Below, piece by piece: positions 26,265 through 34,537 of a DNA stretch of 64,000 nt. The notes under the pieces were generated by a model. That model made no database searches. It worked only from the letters and a program-made list of their open reading frames with translations, and had not been told where the DNA came from. Positions within the stretch are counted from its first letter, which is position 1; each line of letters begins with the position of its first letter. The DNA is taken from positions 1 through 64,000 of the forward strand of contig JARLGU010000042.1 in NCBI GenBank assembly GCA_031292625.1. The letters run 5' to 3'. The stretch is from Capsulimonadaceae bacterium (GTDB taxonomy: Bacteria > Armatimonadota > Armatimonadia > Armatimonadales > Capsulimonadaceae). Position numbers and translations under genes: made by a program.

Positions 26265-27494
26265 TCATTCGGGCGAATACGTTCTCGTCGAGCTCCGCGC
26301 AATCAAATCGCAATGCAAGCAAAGACTGCGGTTGGAGCGTGGTCCGGCGAGGATATCTGTCAACATGCGAATCGCCTCCTGGGCCATCGCTTCCAAAGGG
26401 GGACGCATGCTGGACAGGCCAATTTCGCGCGACGTCGGGTCATCGTCGACGCCAACGATCATATAGTCTCGCCCCATTTTCATCCCCGCCTCTTCCGCCG
26501 CGCGCGCAAATCCGTACGCGATCAGATCGTTCGCCGCCAACACGCCATCCGCATCCAGGCCGTTCGCGAGAGCTTCCTTCGCGTACTCATAGGCCAATCG
26601 CTCTTGGACGGCATCGCGCACCTGCGGGACCTTGGACTTTCCTGTGCAGACCGCCATCGACGACCGGTCGATATTCCGGAAATCGATGGCCTCAAGAGCT
26701 CCTTCGAGGCGCAAGTCGACCCAGTAGGTTGTAAACGGCGAAAAGAACGCCAACTTCCCTGCTCCCTGGTCGATTAGGTGCGCCATGGCATGCTGTCCCG
26801 CGTCCCGGTCGTCGAAGAAGACCTGCGTGAGCGGCAGACGGCTTGCGCTGCCGCCGACATAGACGATCGGCACGCCCATTGCGCAAAGTTCAGGAAAACC
26901 CTTGTGATACACGCTGCCGCCTCTCGCCAGAACCACGAGGATCGCCTCGCATCCCTGATCGATCAGCCTGCGACCCGCTAACGGCGCGTCCGCATTGTCG
27001 CCCAGCCAACCCACCAAATTGGCGTAGCACGTCGACCCGCCGGCGGCGCCGACTAAGCGCTCCATGTTATGCACGATCACTTCGTTCCAGAAATTGCGAT
27101 CCGATGTGCCATCCTCGTGAACCGAATCACTCGATGAAATAATCCCGACCGTTGCAGCAGTCTTCCGTATCGCCGGCATGCTTCTCGATAACAACAGTCG
27201 TCCCGCACTCGAGGCGTCATGGTCCGCGTTCGTCACCGTCTCCGTATGCGATGCGACAAACGTTCCTCGACCATTCTCAGCGCGCAACAAGCCTTCCTCG
27301 ACCAATTCCTTAATCGCCTGCTCGATCGTCGGCAGAGCAACGTCGTAGGCCTTGGCGAGCGCGCGTCGGCCGGGAAGCAACGCGTCCGGCGCATAGCGGC
27401 CGTCGACAATCTCGCGTCTGAGGTGCTCGGCCACCCTCTGCGACCGTGATTGTCTGACGCGCCCCGTCATTTCCTTGGATTCTGCAATCGGCAT
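26265..27494 (-). CDS. GntR-LacI chimeric regulator, module 3
   Basis: A protein of about 409 residues with a GntR-type winged helix at the N-terminus ([51 protein letters not shown]). A LacI/ribose-binding-type effector domain (about 95-400) ends [19 protein letters not shown]. The same architecture is known in AraR, where a sugar ligand releases DNA. The start is uncertain: 27494 and 27470 are both downstream of a strong promoter (27532-27560), whereas the upstream ATG at 27536 falls within the -10 box. It precedes the module 3 prepilin gene by 31 nt. Confidence 0.88.
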   Translation of the reverse strand: MPIAESKEMTGRVRQSRSQRVAEHLRREIVDGRYAPDALLPGRRALAKAYDVALPTIEQAIKELVEEGLLRAENGRGTFVASHTETVTNADHDASSAGRLLLSRSMPAIRKTAATVGIISSSDSVHEDGTSDRNFWNEVIVHNMERLVGAAGGSTCYANLVGWLGDNADAPLAGRRLIDQGCEAILVVLARGGSVYHKGFPELCAMGVPIVYVGGSASRLPLTQVFFDDRDAGQHAMAHLIDQGAGKLAFFSPFTTYWVDLRLEGALEAIDFRNIDRSSMAVCTGKSKVPQVRDAVQERLAYEYAKEALANGLDADGVLAANDLIAYGFARAAEEAGMKMGRDYMIVGVDDDPTSREIGLSSMRPPLEAMAQEAIRMLTDILAGPRSNRSLCLHCDLIARSSTRTYSPE

Positions 27495-27520
27495 ACTTGT
27501 TAACGACCGTACAAAAAATC

Positions 27521-27539
27521 GATATGGTAGTATCATATC
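27521..27539 (-). promoter_or_regulatory. Candidate operator of module 3
   Basis: GATATG (27521-27526) and CATATC (27534-27539) form an inverted repeat with a 7-bp spacer that includes the -10 box of the regulator gene. Confidence 0.55.
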
Positions 27540-27560
27540 ATTTCCACTTGATGGTGTCAA
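27532..27560 (-). promoter_or_regulatory. Promoter of module 3
   Basis: On the minus strand a perfect TTGACA (27560-27555), a 17-bp spacer and TATGAT (27537-27532) precede the GntR-LacI gene. Confidence 0.85.
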
Positions 27561-27674
27561 GCGGTATTTTTGCAACAATGTTTTCCCGGCTTTGGGCCGG
27601 AACATCGCGTCGGGCGCAGGGCCGCTCCCCCTATCCCGGCAGGATGTCGCGGCGCGGATCGCGAACAGATCCCT

Positions 27675-29306
27675 GTGACATTCCCGCCAACATTTATTTG
27701 GGAGCGCTTCCGTAAGGAAGGTAGATGGACCCTACCGCCAGAAGAAGCCGCCCCTTACGGCTGGTCGCTTCTGGGCGTTGCCGCGGCGACAGTCTGTTTT
27801 TGGCTGTTGCGCCATGATTTCGACAAGGGGCAGGCATCCTTGCTTTACTTGCCGATCGTCATTGCGTGCGCTGTCCGGCTCGGGTTCGGCCCGGCCATCT
27901 GCGCGGCGATCACCAGTTTTGTCGCGTGGGATTTCTTTTATCTGCCACCCTATTACACGCTCATCATCGAAAACCCCAAGGACTGGTTATCTTTAGGCGT
28001 TTTTCTCCTCGCTGCGATAACTACGGCCAAGCTAGCGTCCGATGCACGCCTTCAAACCGAGCAGGCGCAACTTCGGGAAGCGGAGATTAGCACGCTGTAT
28101 CAAGCGAGCCAGGAGGCAAGCCAGGAAGTCGATATCAACCTGCTCATCCCGCGCCTTGCCGCCCAGCTCGAGCAGTTGTGCCAGTCGCCCTGCTGCCTCG
28201 TTTTTGCGTACAACGGACAAACACAGAGGATGCAATTGCTATCCAAGGAATCCTCTCACGGCGAAATCGAACGGGCCGCAATCGCCGAGGTCGCCGAGGA
28301 AGTCTTTAAGAAGTCCCAAGAGATTGGCTTCGGGCCCAAAGACTTCTGGTCGAGGGCCATATTGGAGAGCCACTTGATTAGCGAAGCGGAGATGCCGCTC
28401 GTCCGCGGCGTCTACGTCCCGCTGCGCGTACAGGGAAGGCGCATGGGCGTGGTCTACGTTGCGCCCCACAGAGACGGACGCCTCTTTTCGGACCTCGAAG
28501 AGCGGTTGATCCGGACTCTTGCCAATCACGCGGCGATCGCCCTTGCCCGCCAAGAGTTGTCCGACCAGGCTGCGGAAGCCAGAGCATTACGAGAAGCCGA
28601 CACGCTCAAGGACCGCATCTTATCGCTCGCGTCGCACGAGATGCGCTCGCCGCTAGCGTCGATTAAGGCAGCGGCGACCGGGCTTTTACAGTCTGAAGAC
28701 GCTTACGGCGAACAGGACAGGCGCGACGCGCTAAAGTCGATTGCAGGCGAAGTGGACCGCATGACCAACCTGGTGACCAACATGCTGGACCTCTCAAGGT
28801 TGGAAGCCGGGAATTGGAAGCCGGAGAAGGACTGGTGCGATCTTCAGGAGATTGTCGGAACGGCTTTGGACCGCCTTGGCGAAAGCGACGCCGCACGCGT
28901 CCATGTCGTTGCCGCAAGCGACCTCCCAATGGTACTCGCGGACTACACGCAAGTTGCATTGGTCATTACAAACCTGCTCACCAATGCGGTAAAGTACAGT
29001 CCGGAAGGCAGCGCAATTGACGTTACCCTTACGAGAACGGTAGACGAAGACCTCGGCCAATATGTCCAGGTTGCCGTCCGCGACTATGGCGAAGGCATAC
29101 AGCCGGGCGAAGAAACGCGAATATTCGACCGGTTTTACCGCAGCCCTCGCCATCGCAAGAGCGCCATTCACGGAACCGGACTGGGCTTGTCGCTTTGCTA
29201 CGCAATCGCAACGGCGCATGGCGGGCGGATCCTTGCAAGCAATGCTCCTCCGCCTGGGCGGAGCGGGGCTGTGTTCGAGTTTTCCCTTCCGGTAAACGCA
29301 GCATGA
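27675..29306 (+). CDS. KdpD-like sensor histidine kinase, short form
   Basis: A kinase of about 543 residues. The membrane part is of the KdpD/DUF4118 type (about 30-125, with LGFGPAICAAITSFVAWDFFYLPPYYTL). A GAF-like domain follows (about 150-305), then HisKA with SHEMRSPLASIKAA and a HATPase with ITNLLTNAVKYSP, DYGEGI and GTGLGLSLCYAIA. The N-terminal KdpD and USP domains of full KdpD are missing. The start is unsure: GTG at 27675 is chosen because the TTG at 27570 lies next to the divergent promoter; neither has a good ribosome site. It overlaps the response regulator by 4 nt. No kdpFABC genes are nearby, so the output need not be potassium uptake. Confidence 0.85.
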   Translation: MTFPPTFIWERFRKEGRWTLPPEEAAPYGWSLLGVAAATVCFWLLRHDFDKGQASLLYLPIVIACAVRLGFGPAICAAITSFVAWDFFYLPPYYTLIIENPKDWLSLGVFLLAAITTAKLASDARLQTEQAQLREAEISTLYQASQEASQEVDINLLIPRLAAQLEQLCQSPCCLVFAYNGQTQRMQLLSKESSHGEIERAAIAEVAEEVFKKSQEIGFGPKDFWSRAILESHLISEAEMPLVRGVYVPLRVQGRRMGVVYVAPHRDGRLFSDLEERLIRTLANHAAIALARQELSDQAAEARALREADTLKDRILSLASHEMRSPLASIKAAATGLLQSEDAYGEQDRRDALKSIAGEVDRMTNLVTNMLDLSRLEAGNWKPEKDWCDLQEIVGTALDRLGESDAARVHVVAASDLPMVLADYTQVALVITNLLTNAVKYSPEGSAIDVTLTRTVDEDLGQYVQVAVRDYGEGIQPGEETRIFDRFYRSPRHRKSAIHGTGLGLSLCYAIATAHGGRILASNAPPPGRSGAVFEFSLPVNAA

Positions 29307-30010
29307 AACAACCAGCAAGTGAACATCTAATCCTGATCGTCGACGACGAGCCCGAAATTCTGCGCGCGGTTCGCGCGGGCTTGCGCGCCCAAGGTTACGA
29401 GACTGAAACCGCATCGAGCGGCGAGGAAGCTCTTCGCCTTGCCAGCGGGCGCGCCCCGCATCTTGTCATCCTCGATCTAATGCTTCCGGGAATCAGTGGG
29501 ATCGATGTTTGCGAGAGGCTACGCGAATGGACCAACGTACCGATCATCGTGCTCTCCGCCCTCGGCCAGGAACGGCAAAAGGTCAAGGCGCTGGATGCAG
29601 GCGCCGACGACTATCTGACCAAGCCATTCGGAATGGATGAACTCACCGCCCGAGTCCGCGCCGCGCTGCGCCGGCAGACCGGCGCCCTCCCAGAACAACA
29701 GCCGTCGTCGTTCACCGCCGACGATGTAGAGATCGACTTCGCAGCGCGCATTGTCCGAAAGGCCAAACAGGAGATTAAGCTAACTCCTATCGAATACGAG
29801 ATCCTGCGCTTTCTAACGCAAAACGCAGACCGCGTCGTGACGCACCGCCAATTGTTGTCCACCGTATGGGGGGCCGAATACAGCGAAGAGACTCAGCTCC
29901 TCCGCGTGCACATCGGCCACTTGCGCCAGAAGATCGAAACCAACCCATCGCATCCCCGTCTTGTGATCACCGAACCCGGTGTCGGCTATCGTTTCCGAAC
30001 GCCGGATTAG
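29303..30010 (+). CDS. KdpE-like response regulator (OmpR family)
   Basis: A protein of 235 residues with a receiver domain (about 8-120) containing DDE, the phospho-acceptor Asp in LVILDLMLPG, and Lys in YLTKPFG. A winged-helix output domain (about 140-233) carries LTPIEYEILRFL and VITEPGVGYRF. It starts in an ATGA overlap with the kinase gene, so the two are a coupled pair. Closest in style to KdpE. Targets are unknown; the pair lies between carbohydrate modules. Confidence 0.92.
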   Translation: MKQPASEHLILIVDDEPEILRAVRAGLRAQGYETETASSGEEALRLASGRAPHLVILDLMLPGISGIDVCERLREWTNVPIIVLSALGQERQKVKALDAGADDYLTKPFGMDELTARVRAALRRQTGALPEQQPSSFTADDVEIDFAARIVRKAKQEIKLTPIEYEILRFLTQNADRVVTHRQLLSTVWGAEYSEETQLLRVHIGHLRQKIETNPSHPRLVITEPGVGYRFRTPD

Positions 30011-30767
30011 CGACGAGACTGATCCGATTGGGCGAAACCGTCCCCCGTCGCGCCGGGTCCTCCCTGGCCTTCGCCGCACCCTCTCCGGCGGCGACCGATC
30101 CGGCTAACGGTGCGCCACTGGCTGTCACCGTCTCGCCGATCCGCCCCTCGGTCTGCTCGTACAGCCCCCCGTGCGCCTCGACCGCCTGCGACGCCGCGCT
30201 TGCAAGTAACGCCGGAGGGGCGGCAGGCGCCGCAACGGCTCGCGCGGCTGCAAGCGCCGATGCCGCGAATGGCGCGCGACATCCTCGAACTCGCTCAGAG
30301 CGTGCGTAAGAAATCGAAAGGTCTTGTAAGACGGCTCCCCGGCCGCCGTGGCCGTTTTTGGGAAAGGGTCGGCACAGCGCTTTCACCGCTTAACGATGCG
30401 CTTTGCAATCGAACGATGGCGGCAAAGGGTCGTACGCGTGTTGACGAGGCGCCGTAAATCACCGCAGTGAACGGAGCGCGGGCGAGACCGGTCCGTGACC
30501 GGCGGACGATGGCGGCAAAAGGCCGTACGCGTGTTGACGAGGCGCCGTAAATCACCGCAGTGAACGAGGCGCGGGCGAGACCGGTCCGTGACCGGCGGAC
30601 GATGGCGGCAAAGGGCCGTACGCGTGTTGACGAAGCATCGTATATCAACCGCAGTGAACGAGGCGCGGGCAAAAAAGTGCCCCGGCTGCACGAGCCGTCC
30701 TGAATTTTTCCTGAATCTCTTTCTTAATACTCCAATTGATTACACACACTCTCAGTGTTCCAGCCCC
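30011..30767. other. Gene-poor spacer with a tandem repeat
   Basis: No gene is supported between the response regulator and the GH4 gene (ends 30768). The region holds the 93-bp tandem repeat at 30413-30676 and otherwise Ala/Arg-coding shadow frames. Confidence 0.5.
30413..30676. repeat. 93-bp tandem repeat, about 2.8 copies
   Basis: Three units begin ACGATGGCGGCAAA at 30413, 30506 and 30599. The first two are exactly 93 bp long and nearly identical. The third diverges after about 75 bp. Each unit includes TACGCGTGTTGACGA, ACCGCAGTGAACG and, in the first two, ACCGGTCCGTGACCGG. The period is a multiple of three, so frames stay open across it. Confidence 0.9.
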
Positions 30768-32321
30768 TCACGCCGCCTTCGTCATGTTGCCCTTGTCCGC
30801 CGCCGCCGCGTTCTTACGGGCCGCGTCGCGTTCGAGCGCCAGTTCATCGACCGTGCGCGTGTGCAAACGAGCCGCGCCGGCTGTTTCGATCGGCTTAATG
30901 CGCGTTCCGCTTGCCTCGGCGGCCGCGAGATCGGCCCTTGCGCCATCGATTGCGCCTGCGTAATTGGGAAGCCACTTCGCTTGCGCAAGCAGCATCTCGT
31001 CGGCGAGCTGCCAGATTTCCTCCGGGTTGCAGACCGCGGCCGTCAACGGATCGTGCAGCATCGCCTGCTTCAGCAGAGCGCGGTCTCCGTGCACGGCCGC
31101 CTCGACGCCCATCTCCTGAACACGAATGCTGGCCGAACACGTCGCGGCGCATGCAAGCGGCAGGTCGCCGACGACCGGAATGTTGATCCCGTTGCCGTCG
31201 ACATACCCTGGCACTTCCACGACGCAGCCATCTGGCAGGTTCGTGATGATACCCTTGTTGACGACATTGAAATGACCACGGTAAATCCGGCCGGTTTCGA
31301 GGGACTCGATAATATACGAGCCGTGCTCCTCGCTGCGCTTATCCGGGGCGATCTTTGGAGCGGGCTCCTCCAGCCAGTGCGGGAAGTCCGTCTCAAACCA
31401 ATTGCGGCCTTCGGTGCAAACGCGCAGGTAGCCGCCCGTTTCGCCGTTGATCCACGACGAGAGGTCGATCCAGCGGTCGATCTCGCCGGTCCGCTTGCGG
31501 TACCACGGGACGTATTCGCTCAAGTGGCCATTGGACTCGGTACTGTAGTAGCCGAAGCGCTTGAGCACATCCATGCGCACCTTCTCGGTCTTAAGCATGC
31601 TCTCGTCCAGGCTAAACAGCTCGTGAAGCAGCGGGACAAAATCGATTCCGCGCCAGGCGATCTTGATAAACCACGTCTGATGATTGATTCCCGCCGCGAC
31701 CACGTCGACATCCCGCCGGTGCAGCGTCTCGTCCGCGCCGATCTTGCCCTCCCGTTTGGCCCAACTCTCGATCGCCCGGGTAATCTGCCAATGAGCGCCT
31801 TGCACCCCGTGACAGAGGCCGATCGTCTGGACGCCGCCGTATTTGTTGCACGCCCAAGTATTCATCGCCATCGGGTTGGAGTAATTGAGAAACAACGCGC
31901 CGGGCATTGCGACCTCGCGGATGTCGCGGCAAAAGTCGAGCAGCGCCGGAATCGTCCGTTGGGCATACATGATGCCGCCCGCGCAGAGGGTGTCGCCAAC
32001 GGACTGGTCGATCCCGTAGCGAAGCGGGATGTCGATGTCCGTGGCGAATGCTTCGAGCCCGCCCTGGCGGATCGTTGAGATGACATAATTGGCGTCGGCA
32101 ATCGCGGCGCGGCGGTCGATGGTCGCGGTGACTTTCGCGGGCAGTTTATTGCCCTCAATGTCCTTTCGGCAGAGCTGAGCAACCATGTCAAGGTTACTCT
32201 CGGAAATGTCGGTCAATGCGAACTCCGTATCAGCGAGCTCGGGAACGCCGAGAATATCCTGCATCAGCCTTCGGGTGAACCCGATGCTTCCAGCGCCCAC
32301 CATTGCGATTTTAACGGACAT
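30768..32321 (-). CDS. GH4-family glycosidase (alpha-galactosidase/glucosidase type)
   Basis: A cytoplasmic enzyme of 517 residues. GH4 enzymes use NAD and a divalent metal in an oxidation-elimination mechanism to cleave alpha-galactosides, alpha-glucosides or glucuronides. The Rossmann motif KIAMVGAGSIGFTRRLMQDI is at the start. The metal/substrate signatures FLNYSNPMAMNTW, GLCHGVQG (metal Cys and His) and GINHQTWF follow, in the order of MelA-type enzymes. There is no signal peptide. GGGAGG lies 6 nt before the ATG. An AraC regulator is divergently encoded, and a minus-strand promoter is present at 32415-32443. Substrate choice within GH4 is not resolved. Confidence 0.9.
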   Translation of the reverse strand: MSVKIAMVGAGSIGFTRRLMQDILGVPELADTEFALTDISESNLDMVAQLCRKDIEGNKLPAKVTATIDRRAAIADANYVISTIRQGGLEAFATDIDIPLRYGIDQSVGDTLCAGGIMYAQRTIPALLDFCRDIREVAMPGALFLNYSNPMAMNTWACNKYGGVQTIGLCHGVQGAHWQITRAIESWAKREGKIGADETLHRRDVDVVAAGINHQTWFIKIAWRGIDFVPLLHELFSLDESMLKTEKVRMDVLKRFGYYSTESNGHLSEYVPWYRKRTGEIDRWIDLSSWINGETGGYLRVCTEGRNWFETDFPHWLEEPAPKIAPDKRSEEHGSYIIESLETGRIYRGHFNVVNKGIITNLPDGCVVEVPGYVDGNGINIPVVGDLPLACAATCSASIRVQEMGVEAAVHGDRALLKQAMLHDPLTAAVCNPEEIWQLADEMLLAQAKWLPNYAGAIDGARADLAAAEASGTRIKPIETAGAARLHTRTVDELALERDAARKNAAAADKGNMTKAA

Positions 32322-32372
32322 ACAATCCTCCCAAAGCGGTCCGTCAGAGGAGTTTGGAACCGCTCAACAATC

Positions 32373-32394
32373 GTGATTATCCTAAATGTGATTA
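32373..32394. promoter_or_regulatory. Direct repeats in the GH4-araC intergenic region
   Basis: GTGATTA occurs at 32373-32379 and 32388-32394, 15 bp apart, in the leader of the GH4 transcript. Direct repeats are the usual target layout of AraC-family proteins. Confidence 0.4.
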
Positions 32395-32414
32395 GTCATT
32401 GATAATCTAACGGT

Positions 32415-32443
32415 ATTATAATAACGATTGAAAGCCCTGACAA
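32415..32443 (-). promoter_or_regulatory. Promoter of the GH4 gene
   Basis: On the minus strand: TTGTCA (32443-32438), 17 bp, TATAAT (32420-32415). Confidence 0.7.
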
Positions 32444-32473
32444 TAGTCTGTATCTGCAATTAATGGTCTGTTT

Positions 32474-33361
32474 GTGAATCATTCGGATGATCAAAGAATG
32501 AACCTTCGCCCCAACCCTGTGCCGCGGATCAGCCGCAATCCCGGCAATGTCATCCATGCCGGCCTCGAAACCCGTACGGCGGCCGACCGGTACGATTGGC
32601 ATGGTCTCAAGCGAGGCGGAGACCCGAGCCGCCCCAGTGTCCTGTTCCAGCACACGCTGTCCGGGCGCGGCGAGTATCGCGAAGGATCCGGCGCGCCGGT
32701 TCGCGTCGCCCCCGGCATGGCGTTCTGCGCGATTATTCCGTCCGATCACCGGTACCGCCTCCCCACCGGATGGCCGCCGTGGACATTCCGCTGGGCGATC
32801 GTCAGTCATCCTTATGTTGTGGCGCGCATCGTCGAACTACGCAAAAGCCTTCCGGCCGCGATCACGCTCGATGGAGACGGCGGGGCGCTCGCCGGACGCC
32901 TGGCAAGGCTGCTCGACGGCGCGCACGGGCTCCTGCGCGACGAGATCGCCGTTGAGCAGGCGATCTTCGATTTTCTGTTTGAATACGAACGCGCGGCCCT
33001 CGCGATTCTCCACCCCGCCGAAGATCGTGAGCGTTTGCTTTCGTGGGTCCGCGAACGCATTATAAGCAACCTCCAAAGGCGTTGCGACGTTGAAGAGCTC
33101 GCCGCAGGGCAATCAATGAGCCGAAGTCATTTCGCCCACCACTTCAAGACGGTCACTGGGCAGTCGCCCGCCCATTACATCACGATCGTGCGCCTGGAAG
33201 AGGCCATTGCCCTGATGGCCGCCGCCGATCAGACACTTGAGGCGGTCGCCGCGCGGACGGGTTTCGCCAATGCCAATCACCTGTGCAAAGTCTTCCGCCG
33301 TCATTTCCACATGAGCCCGGGGCAGTATCGCCGCGAAATCCTGGGCGCCCGGATAGGCTAA
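32474..33361 (+). CDS. AraC-family regulator next to GH4
   Basis: A protein of 295 residues. An N-terminal cupin-like sensor (about 25-150) is followed by two helix-turn-helix units (about 190-290) with MSRSHFAHHFKTVTGQSPAHYI and TGFANANHLCKVFRRHFHMSPGQYRR, the standard AraC/XylS signature. The start is GTG 32474 or ATG 32498; neither has a strong ribosome site. It is divergent from the GH4 gene, so activation of that gene by a sugar-bound AraC protein is the expected role. Confidence 0.88.
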   Translation: MNHSDDQRMNLRPNPVPRISRNPGNVIHAGLETRTAADRYDWHGLKRGGDPSRPSVLFQHTLSGRGEYREGSGAPVRVAPGMAFCAIIPSDHRYRLPTGWPPWTFRWAIVSHPYVVARIVELRKSLPAAITLDGDGGALAGRLARLLDGAHGLLRDEIAVEQAIFDFLFEYERAALAILHPAEDRERLLSWVRERIISNLQRRCDVEELAAGQSMSRSHFAHHFKTVTGQSPAHYITIVRLEEAIALMAAADQTLEAVAARTGFANANHLCKVFRRHFHMSPGQYRREILGARIG

Positions 33362-33386
33362 GCTAACTCAAGTTTGCCTGCCTCGC

Positions 33387-33403
33387 CTGTCAGATGTTGA
33401 CAG
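33387..33403 (+). promoter_or_regulatory. Inverted repeat over the -35 of the third LacI gene
   Basis: CTGTCA (33387-33392) and TGACAG (33398-33403) are a perfect inverted repeat around GATGT overlapping TTGACA, a plausible autoregulatory site. Confidence 0.45.
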
Positions 33404-33425
33404 ATTTTCCTCCACGCTCTACAAT
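33397..33425 (+). promoter_or_regulatory. Promoter of the third LacI gene
   Basis: TTGACA (33397-33402), 17 bp, TACAAT (33420-33425). Confidence 0.8.
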
Positions 33426-33464
33426 GATGACACGCGCTGATGGCGCTAAGCGAGGGAGCATGGA

Positions 33465-34469
33465 ATGGCAGTCACACAAGCGGAAATCGCGAAGGTTGTC
33501 GGGGTGTCGCAGACAATCGTTTCAGATGTCATTCATGGACGGGTTCGCGGACGTGTCCGGCCAGAAACGCGTCAGCGCATCCTGGCGGCCGCGCGTCAAA
33601 TGGGCTACCGGCCAAACGCATTGGCTCAGGCCCTCAGGCTCCGCCAGTCCCGCCAGATCGTCTACCTCTCCGTGCACGACGAGAGCCGCGAGTTCCCGAT
33701 TCTGCGCGAGGCGGATCTCGCCGGGGTCGCCAAGGCCCTGCGCATCGACGGCTACCGCCTGCTCATCGAAATCGCAAACGACGCCGAGCGCGAGGTGACC
33801 GTGCTGACCGAGATGATCGGCTCCGGAATCTGCGACGGCGGCATATTGCGCGCCTACCGGGGATCGGACCAGTTATGGGAAGAGCTCAGCGAAATTCGCG
33901 AGCCAGTTGTCGTCATCGGCCAGTGTCCCCACCCCACCCTCACGAGCGTCGCCCACGATGTCCCGGCGTTTATGACGCAAGCTGTCGAACACCTTAAGGG
34001 ACTAGGGCATGACCGTATCGGCCTCGTAATCGACCCGGTTTACGACGTCTATCACCGCTTGCTTCTCGAAACCTGGCGCAAAGCAACCGGCGAGGGCGAT
34101 CCCGCACGCTGGCAGGTTGAGCGCACGGGCCGGAATGAGGTCATGCGCGTCGTCAAGGATTGGCTTGCCGAGCCGGACGGTCCCACGGCGATCGTCAGCG
34201 TCAACGATGCTTGCACCCTGGGTACAGCCGCCGCACTCCGCAGCGCCGGACGAACGCTTGGCCGCGATTTCGACCTGCACGGCATCAGCGGCGGAGATTA
34301 TAACGGCATTCACGAACCGGGCACCTGGATCAGCGCCCTCGACATGGATGCGGTCGGTAGCCGCGCAGCACGAGAATTGCTTGCAATGCTCGATGGCAAG
34401 CCCGGCCCAGGCCCGGTTCGCCTACCTGCGCCCCTCGTCCAGATCACGTATGACACGCTCTCAACGTAG
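33465..34469 (+). CDS. LacI-family regulator, stand-alone
   Basis: A repressor of 334 residues: helix-turn-helix at about 4-25 (EIAKVVGVSQTIVSDVIHG), hinge (MGYRPNALAQALR), effector domain to the end. GGGAG precedes the ATG. Unlike the other two LacI genes it has no prepilin or enzyme gene behind it. The next gene is convergent. It may act on the AraC/GH4 unit upstream or on distant targets. It is only distantly related to the module 1 and 2 regulators. Confidence 0.9.
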   Translation: MAVTQAEIAKVVGVSQTIVSDVIHGRVRGRVRPETRQRILAAARQMGYRPNALAQALRLRQSRQIVYLSVHDESREFPILREADLAGVAKALRIDGYRLLIEIANDAEREVTVLTEMIGSGICDGGILRAYRGSDQLWEELSEIREPVVVIGQCPHPTLTSVAHDVPAFMTQAVEHLKGLGHDRIGLVIDPVYDVYHRLLLETWRKATGEGDPARWQVERTGRNEVMRVVKDWLAEPDGPTAIVSVNDACTLGTAAALRSAGRTLGRDFDLHGISGGDYNGIHEPGTWISALDMDAVGSRAARELLAMLDGKPGPGPVRLPAPLVQITYDTLST

Positions 34470-34537
34470 CACTTGGGTCGACGTCGACTCGGCGCGCGTT
34501 GCCGGCCAGGATTGATCGCGGACGGCGAATGGACATG

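Noticed and set aside
30295-30672. A minus-strand frame of 125 codons through the tandem repeat, giving a repeated 31-residue unit
   Set aside because: The frame is open mainly because the repeat length is a multiple of three. Arg/Ala/Thr-rich composition, no ribosome site, and another frame is equally open.
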